Positions 5,230-9,131 of a stretch of DNA of 9,131 nt are shown here, one piece after another. The DNA lies in the NCBI GenBank assembly GCA_958426425.1, contig CATZYY010000091.1, positions 1-9,131 on the forward strand, given 5' to 3'. The notes beneath the pieces were generated by a model. The model was not told the DNA's origin. It was given only the letters and a program-made list of their open reading frames with translations, and made no database searches. This stretch comes from an uncultured Oscillospiraceae bacterium (GTDB lineage Bacteria; Bacillota; Clostridia; Oscillospirales; Oscillospiraceae). The stretch's first letter is position 1, and each line of letters begins with the position of its first letter. Made by a program: the position numbers and the translations under genes.

Positions 5230-6504
5230 ATGGGCCGCGAATTTAACAATTATCCCGATATTGTCTTGCCACAGAAACAAGGCGTGGTACTGGTTTGCAG
5301 ATCAACACCACGTAGGTTTTTAGAAAGACTGCCCCAGCCACTCCGCGAATGTCTCCCGGCTGATCTTCCACACCCCGCAGGCAGATTTTTTCTCTGGCTT
5401 GCCTACCGCAAAGCCTTCTATTCACCAGAGGAACGGAAAGAAGATATCTATGCACTGCCCCAGGGGGAACAATACGAAAATGAGCGGCAGCGGATGCTGT
5501 CGCTCATTCGGGAGATGGATGAAATTCCTTATGAAGCGGTGTCAATCTCCGCCCAAGACGGAACAAAGCTGGCAGCCAGGTACTACCATGTCCGGGACGG
5601 AGCGCCGCTTCAGATCCAGTTTCATGGCTACCGTGGAACCGCCCTGCGGGATTTCTGCGGCGGCAACAAGCTGGCGCGGGAGTCCGGGCAGAATACCCTT
5701 GTAGTGGATCAGCGGGCCCACGGAAAAAGCGGAGGAACCACCATCACCTTTGGTATCCGGGAGCGGTGGGACTGCCTCTCTTGGGTGGAATATGTCAATC
5801 AGCGCTTCGGTTCTGATACACCCATTTTTCTGTCCGGCGTATCCATGGGAGCTGCTACTGTTTTGATGGCCTCCGAATTGGAGCTTCCCGCCAATGTGAT
5901 TGGAATCATTGCAGACTGTCCCTATTCCTCACCGGAGGCCATCATCCGCAAGGTCTGCCGGGAGGATATGCACCTGCCGGCTGCGCTGGCCATGCCGTTT
6001 GTCCGGCTGGGGGCCAGACTGTTCGGGTATTTTGACCTGCGGGAAGCAAGCGCCGTTCAGGCGGTACAGCACACGAACATTCCCATCTTGCTGATCCACG
6101 GCGAGGATGACCGCTTTGTGCCCTGCGATATGAGCCGGGAGATTTTTGATGCCTGCTTAGGTTATAAGATCCGCAAAACCTTCCCCGGAGGCGGACATGG
6201 GCTGAGCTACATAGTCGATACATATGGGTATGAACAGGCGGCTGCGCAATTTACGGAATATTGTTTGAACGACTGGCACATACGCTATCATGAGTCCATT
6301 CTTACTGATGCTCTGGCAACTGGCCGGGAGATTGAGCTACAGCATGATGGCCTGCATTATTTTATCAGCAGACACAGCAACTCTGAGTGGTATCTGTTCT
6401 GCGAGGAAACCAAGGAAGAACAAATCTTTTGTGCCGCAGGTACGCTGTATGACCAAGCTCGCTTTGGCGACCGCCTGCTCCGAACAGAATTGGCTAACCT
6501 GTGA
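5230..6504 (+). CDS. Alpha/beta hydrolase with extra C-terminal domain
   Basis: Up to 424 aa. The hydrolase fold is clear from about residue 60: oxyanion strand FHGYRG (131-136), nucleophile elbow GVSMG with Ser205, acid Asp294 in HGEDDRFVP, and His323 in PGGGHG. It is probably an esterase, amidase or peptidase; similar Clostridia proteins usually begin with a membrane anchor just before an FYSP-like motif, here FLWLAYRKAFYSP (54-66). Residues 1-50 look foreign: there is no ribosome site before ATG 5230 and this DNA carries an antisense HTH-like reading (5320-5421), so the true start is uncertain and the 5' end may be replaced. After the fold, residues about 350-424 (GREIELQHDGLHYFIS, EWYLFCEETKEEQIF) resemble a small domain often seen as a stand-alone Firmicutes protein. 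A terminator follows at 6557. Whether it works with the upstream oxidoreductases is unknown. Confidence 0.8.
   Translation: MGREFNNYPDIVLPQKQGVVLVCRSTPRRFLERLPQPLRECLPADLPHPAGRFFLWLAYRKAFYSPEERKEDIYALPQGEQYENERQRMLSLIREMDEIPYEAVSISAQDGTKLAARYYHVRDGAPLQIQFHGYRGTALRDFCGGNKLARESGQNTLVVDQRAHGKSGGTTITFGIRERWDCLSWVEYVNQRFGSDTPIFLSGVSMGAATVLMASELELPANVIGIIADCPYSSPEAIIRKVCREDMHLPAALAMPFVRLGARLFGYFDLREASAVQAVQHTNIPILLIHGEDDRFVPCDMSREIFDACLGYKIRKTFPGGGHGLSYIVDTYGYEQAAAQFTEYCLNDWHIRYHESILTDALATGREIELQHDGLHYFISRHSNSEWYLFCEETKEEQIFCAAGTLYDQARFGDRLLRTELANL
5320..5421 (-). pseudogene. Possible 3' remnant of an excisionase-like HTH gene
   Basis: The minus strand reads EGFAVGKPEKKSACG followed by VWKISRETFAEWLGQSF and a stop (5322-5320). 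The end resembles HTH_17/excisionase-type proteins (pattern W.I.RE.F..WL). The frame has no start and is closed by a stop at 5424-5422, so only a tail exists. It lies antisense, in the same codon register, to the odd N-terminus of the hydrolase. It may be a real fragment marking a junction near 5400, or a chance reading. Confidence 0.35.
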
Positions 6505-6556
6505 ATAAACCGCATCCTCTAAGGACGCTTATTTAAATGTCCCGATGTAAGAGATT

Positions 6557-6589
6557 CGGCCGCTCCTAAATTGGAGCGGTCGGTTTTTT
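6557..6589 (+). terminator. Intrinsic terminator after the hydrolase
   Basis: Arms 6557-6566 and 6573-6582 pair over 10 positions (one G-T wobble) around a 6-nt loop, with TTTTTT at 6584-6589. It is a classic rho-independent form 53 bp after the hydrolase stop. Confidence 0.88.
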
Positions 6590-6968
6590 CTGTGCATATG
6601 TACATACAGGCTTCCTTAGCTATCTGAAGCAAACCAATAATCCGTATTGCGTCAGAGTTGGTGATGCAGGGATAAATCTCAATTTTCCTAACGAGCCATG
6701 CGCTAACTGCTCAACCTCTCATTCGTAAGACTCGCTATTCCGAACGGGTGAATATGCTAATTTACTCCAATTGCAGAAACCGCTGGGGAAAACCGCTCCA
6801 CCTGCTCCCTCAATTTCAGCGGAAAAAATGAAGCGATTAGCCGGTCTTGGAAGGTCTCTCCGTGATAAAATCACATATAAGAAGCCCTTGCAGATAAACT
6901 TGGCCTAACTAAAGTAGAAGGTACACCAACTGCGGTTAACCCTAAATTAAAAAGCGGACAAAGGCAGT
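6590..6968. other. Gene-free stretch with possible coding remnants
   Basis: No frame has a start, a ribosome site and length. One plus-strand frame, about 6590-6727, reads NNPYCVRVGDAGINLNF then ends at TAA after CANCSTSHS; this loosely recalls small NPYCFR.GD-type mobile-element proteins and may be a decayed piece. A second short frame beginning at ATG 6828 gives about 27 residues (MKRLAGLGRSL...). Base composition is clearly more AT-rich than the operon to the left. Nothing else was recognised. Confidence 0.35.
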
Positions 6969-7006
6969 GCGGCGCAGTCTGAAAAATCAGACCGCGCCGC
7001 TGTTTT
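6969..7006 (-). terminator. 14-bp terminator hairpin of the DUF6076-like gene
   Basis: Arms 6969-6982 and 6987-7000 pair over 14 positions around a 4-nt loop. The one imperfect pair is G-U on the minus strand but an A-C mismatch on the plus strand, which favours minus use. It lies 8 bp after the minus-strand stop at 7009. The U-tract is poor on the minus side; TGTTTT follows on the plus side, so it could be bidirectional. Confidence 0.7.
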
Positions 7007-7008
7007 CA

Positions 7009-7977
7009 TCACATCAGTTCAAGCCATGCCTTAAATTTGTCCTGGGTGATCTCTCCTGCCTCGCAGGCGGCCTTCACATCTCTGGCCTCTTTGCTCCAGG
7101 CATAGAACTCATCCGAAGAGAGCTTCCCTGCCTTCATTCTGGCAAACCGCTTTTTATACTCTCTACGGTAATCATTGAATACATCGTCGCCTTTCTTGCT
7201 GAGCGTCCACTGTGCGATAGCGCCCACTTCCTTGCAAGTGCGGCCCCGGCTGTCAAACGGACGGTTGCAGTATTCCGTCGTAGCACGGCCTGTTACAGCG
7301 AAGTATCTCCCGCAGTTTTTGCACTTCCGCATTTTCACCTCTCGCTTGGCACACTCGCGGAGATGATAGTCGATCATATCGTAAATGGAAGTAGGCTTCA
7401 AAACTTCAGCAAAGTACTCTGCATCCTTCGTGGTGATCAGCTCGAAGTTCATCAACTGCGGACAAAAACGGAATGCTGTCTCTCCGCAACTTTTATAGTA
7501 CGCAATCAGCTTTTCGGAAACAGGCTTCTCATTTCTGTCATCCATATCCAAAACATTCGCAAAGAAATCAAGGATCTGCTCTTGCATCCGCTTCAACGTG
7601 TCAGGCAGCTCCCGTAAATATTCAATCTGCAAAAGGTCTTCTTCGTAGTGATTCAGTTGTACCGCATGGTAGACGCGGTCCTTCCAGTCGGCGCGAAGCT
7701 GCAAGAAATAGATGTGATGCTCAGGAAGCTTATCCAAAAGGTCATAAATTTCTTCCTCATACTTTTCATCCTGTGTTTGTGCCAACCGCTGAAGAGTATC
7801 AATGATTGTCTGAATCAGTGACGCCACGGGCTCAAGATCCAAATACACCAGAGATACAATGCTGCTGGGAAAAGGAGCGAGGTTTGTATATGTGACGGTG
7901 CTATGCTCTGACTTGGTTTGATAAACATAGCGTTCGGTACTTTCTGTGACAAAGGTTTTGAAAGAATACTCCTGCAT
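7009..7977 (-). CDS. DUF6076-like zinc-ribbon protein
   Basis: 322 aa, no signal peptide or membrane helix, so probably cytosolic. The long N-terminal part is helical and acidic (for example EKYEEEIYDLLDKL, about 71-84). A cysteine cluster at 219-248 follows the spacing CxxC-x14-C-x10-C (KCKNCGRYF ... EYCNRP ... RTCKEVG), a likely structural zinc ribbon, then a basic tail (YRREYKKRFARMKAGKL, 270-286). This layout matches what I recall as DUF6076, a family of unknown function frequent in Clostridia accessory DNA. The assignment is from memory. ATG 7977 was chosen over GTG 7980 because GGAGGA lies 6 nt from the ATG and only 3 nt from the GTG. An ATTAG-A-CTAAT palindrome stands just upstream. 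It may be an accessory gene of the neighbouring mobile element; function unknown. Confidence 0.78.
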   Translation of the reverse strand: MQEYSFKTFVTESTERYVYQTKSEHSTVTYTNLAPFPSSIVSLVYLDLEPVASLIQTIIDTLQRLAQTQDEKYEEEIYDLLDKLPEHHIYFLQLRADWKDRVYHAVQLNHYEEDLLQIEYLRELPDTLKRMQEQILDFFANVLDMDDRNEKPVSEKLIAYYKSCGETAFRFCPQLMNFELITTKDAEYFAEVLKPTSIYDMIDYHLRECAKREVKMRKCKNCGRYFAVTGRATTEYCNRPFDSRGRTCKEVGAIAQWTLSKKGDDVFNDYRREYKKRFARMKAGKLSSDEFYAWSKEARDVKAACEAGEITQDKFKAWLELM

Positions 7978-7991
7978 CACGCATCCTCCAA

Positions 7992-8002
7992 ATTAGACTA
8001 AT
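7992..8002. promoter_or_regulatory. ATTAG-A-CTAAT palindrome before the DUF6076-like gene
   Basis: Perfect 5-bp arms flank one central base, directly upstream of the ribosome site (7989-7984) on the minus strand. A half-copy AGTCTAAT recurs at 8094-8101. It is a plausible operator, but chance cannot be excluded at this length. Confidence 0.4.
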
Positions 8003-8026
8003 CTGTAAATTTATATTTAATAAGTC

Positions 8027-8055
8027 TTGACACCAGGTGAGACCTATGTTAGATT
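8027..8055 (+). promoter_or_regulatory. Candidate plus-strand promoter
   Basis: Consensus TTGACA at 8027-8032, a 17-bp spacer, then TAGATT (4 of 6) at 8050-8055. It points toward the inverted repeat at 8063-8142 and, further on, the helix-turn-helix gene. A second TTGACA at 8151-8156 has no matching -10 box. Confidence 0.45.
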
Positions 8056-8062
8056 TATTCCG

Positions 8063-8142
8063 GGGCGACCAATATATAAGTATTTGTACAATCAGTCTAA
8101 TCCGGGTAGAGCCAAAAGTCAAGAGGATTCTATTGGTCGCCC
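8063..8142. repeat. Perfect 12-bp inverted repeat, 56-bp spacer
   Basis: GGGCGACCAATA at 8063-8074 and TATTGGTCGCCC at 8131-8142 are exact reverse complements; pairing stops on both sides. A transcript from the candidate promoter at 8027 would begin close to the left arm. It could be an RNA stem, paired protein sites, or the ends of a small lost or non-autonomous element. No open frame lies between the arms. Confidence 0.6.
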
Positions 8143-8519
8143 AGTGTACCTTGACAATTAAATACCCACCGCCAAAGTTCATACTCGCCGGGAGAAGTAT
8201 CGCCGAGACCACAACAACGATGTGAGAGCGTACCAACGGGGTAGAAAACGCCGTGGAGGTCAGAAAGGATCACAAGGCAGGAAGGTGTATGGCGTGTGGC
8301 TGACGAAATTTTTATGAATGGTGGTGATATTCATCTGCACTCAGACCAACAATTATCTCGATATCCCTATCCAAAAGGAAAGCCGCCGAAACTGCTGCAA
8401 CAGTCCGGCGGCGCGCCGCGTTCCGAAAAACGCAGACTCCATCTGCGAACAGTTTAACAGGGAGGCACTCGGAACGCAAGAAAAATTTATCTCTGAATTT
8501 CAAAATGAGGAGGTTCCGT
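8143..8519. other. Gene-poor leader before the HTH gene
   Basis: Several short plus-strand frames overlap but none is convincing. About 8160-8314 encodes a very basic stretch (HTRREKYRRDHNNDVRAYQ, then RGRKRRGGQKG) without a usable start. ATG 8313 opens 47 codons ending at TAA near 8456 (MNGGDIHLHSDQQLSRY...). A hairpin with arms 8382-8388 and 8406-8412 (GCCGCCG/CGGCGGC), extended by ACTG/CAGT inside, has no T-run. I see it as an untranslated or decayed leader. Confidence 0.35.
8382..8412 (+). other. GC-rich hairpin in the HTH-gene leader
   Basis: GCCGCCG (8382-8388) pairs with CGGCGGC (8406-8412), and ACTG (8391-8394) with CAGT (8401-8404), leaving a small asymmetric internal loop. There is no T-run, so not a standard terminator. 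It lies 108 bp before the HTH start and could act as a leader structure. Confidence 0.45.
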
Positions 8520-8846
8520 ATGCCAATTCTCGGTGAACGATTTTATCAAATGAGCAACGCTATTTTCTGCTATGACCTGAAGCCGATCCCCTTGGCTGTG
8601 TACAGTTATCTGGTCTGCTGTGCTGGACAGAAGGATGTATGCTGGCCCAGCATGAAGACCATCGCCCTGCACTGCGGCTGCTTTGAAAACGCGGCGAGGG
8701 ACGCAGTCAGCCTGTTGGTTGACCGTGGGTTCATCCGCAAGGTCAAGACCTCGCGGTGTGTGAAAAGCGGGAAGTGGCTTCAGGGGAACAACCACTACTA
8801 CATCCTGCCGTTGCCTGAGCTTCCCTCCGCAGGTCACAGCGCATGA
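8520..8846 (+). CDS. Helix-turn-helix protein of mobile-element type
   Basis: 108 aa, one winged-helix domain. ERFYQMSNAIFCYDL (6-20) precedes the helices PLAVYSYLVCCAGQKDVCWPS (24-44), MKTIALHCGCFENAARDAV (45-63, the turn and recognition helix) and LLVDRGFIRKV (65-75), then a wing ending NNHYYILPLP (90-99). The order is typical of small HTH proteins at the head of the replication/mobilisation block of Clostridia integrative elements, probably binding the element's own DNA. ATG 8520 was chosen because GAGGAGG (8507-8513) lies 6 nt upstream; the in-frame ATG at 8505 would overlap that ribosome site. The C-terminal LPSAGHSA looks unstructured. It is cytosolic. Family type is confident; whether it starts replication, regulates transfer or both is not shown. 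Confidence 0.85.
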   Translation: MPILGERFYQMSNAIFCYDLKPIPLAVYSYLVCCAGQKDVCWPSMKTIALHCGCFENAARDAVSLLVDRGFIRKVKTSRCVKSGKWLQGNNHYYILPLPELPSAGHSA

Positions 8847-9131
8847 GGGGGAATACCCTCAACAGATGGTGGGGAAGTATATGAACAAGACGAAGAGTAA
8901 CAAGAAAAAGTCCTGCCGCCAGGTTATCGCCCCCGAAAGCAAGAACGGGGCAAAGACCGCAACTCCCGCTCTGTTTGCCCCTGTGAGCCGCTGTGTGCGG
9001 CTTTGTCGGGAGCGGCGGGAACAGACACCGGCCAGGGCTGTGAGGGCGGATTTGGGCCGGTTTCGGAGGAGCTTGCGAGGACGAAAGTCGAAGCAGGATA
9101 AAGGCTTGGGGTCACTGCCCCAGCTTTTACC
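8847..9131 (+). CDS. Uncertain open frame running off the right edge
   Basis: From ATG 8881 (GGGG at 8871-8874, 6 nt upstream; an alternative in-frame ATG is at 8866) a frame stays open to the end of the window, starting MNKTKSNKKKSCRQVIAP and becoming strongly Arg-rich (RCVRLCRERREQ, RADLGRFRRSLRGRK). Arg-rich runs are common in false frames of GC-rich DNA. A rival frame, in register with the HTH gene, ends at TAA 9099-9101 and reads GCEGGFGPVSEELARTKVEAG before its stop, but meets a stop near 8909 upstream. Neither is secure and no family is recognised. The HTH gene's stop lies in a 6-bp stem (TGAGGG 8844-8849 / CCCTCA 8856-8861). Confidence 0.25.
9104..9124 (+). other. Stem-loop at right edge, possible mobilisation-region site
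   Basis: TGGGG (9107-9111) pairs with CCCCA (9118-9122) around TCACTG; GC (9104-9105) and GC (9123-9124) extend it with one bulged T. Small GC-rich stem-loops of this sort often stand before mobC/relaxase genes in Clostridia mobile elements, where oriT lies. The window ends before this can be tested. Confidence 0.3.

Noticed and set aside
7901..8236. Minus-strand frame of 111 residues upstream of and overlapping the DUF6076-like gene
   Set aside because: It overlaps the firm start of that gene in another frame, crosses the inverted repeat, and has no recognisable family.
8143..8519. Group II intron or riboswitch in the HTH leader
   Set aside because: No domain V-like hairpin, T-box consensus or other known core motif was found.
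1..9131. CRISPR array
   Set aside because: The only direct repeats seen are one 11-bp tandem pair and one 13-bp pair, without regular spacers.

Overview
The window looks like an accessory stretch of a gut-type Clostridia chromosome (Oscillospiraceae or Lachnospiraceae; inferred from protein style, strong AAAGGAGG-type ribosome sites and the mobile-element gene set, not from any search). It mixes a GC-rich metabolic cargo block with AT-richer, decayed DNA and ends in the first genes of what looks like a mobilisable or conjugative element.

Layout. 1-121: a terminator-like hairpin and the 3' half only of a minus-strand tRNA-Val(CAC), from anticodon loop to acceptor stem, as tRNA-targeting integrative elements leave at one end. 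122-973: decayed DNA with a truncated, frameshifted HEPN-domain gene and a short tandem repeat. 974-1621 (minus): a regulator made of two fused HxlR winged-helix domains. Divergent from it, 1774-5037 (plus): a classical-type short-chain dehydrogenase, an OFA-like MFS transporter and an NmrA-like NAD(P)-binding protein, closed by a near-perfect 16-bp hairpin. 5230-6504 (plus): an alpha/beta hydrolase with an odd N-terminus and an extra C-terminal domain, followed by a clear terminator. 6590-6968: no intact gene. 7009-7977 (minus): a DUF6076-like zinc-ribbon protein. 7978-8519: a structured, gene-poor region with a perfect 12-bp inverted repeat. 8520-8846 (plus): a helix-turn-helix protein of the kind found at the start of Clostridia conjugative or mobilisable elements, then a low-confidence open frame and a stem-loop at the right edge.

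How the parts may work together (inference). The tandem-HxlR protein probably controls the divergent promoter at 1684-1711 and thereby the dehydrogenase-transporter-NmrA set, which reads as an uptake/export plus redox-modification module for a small organic molecule. The substrate cannot be read from sequence. The long leader before the transporter carries a direct repeat and a hairpin that hides the transporter's ribosome site, so the transporter may be tuned separately. The tRNA half-site at the left and the mobile-element genes at the right suggest that nearly the whole window after about 121 was imported, probably in more than one event.
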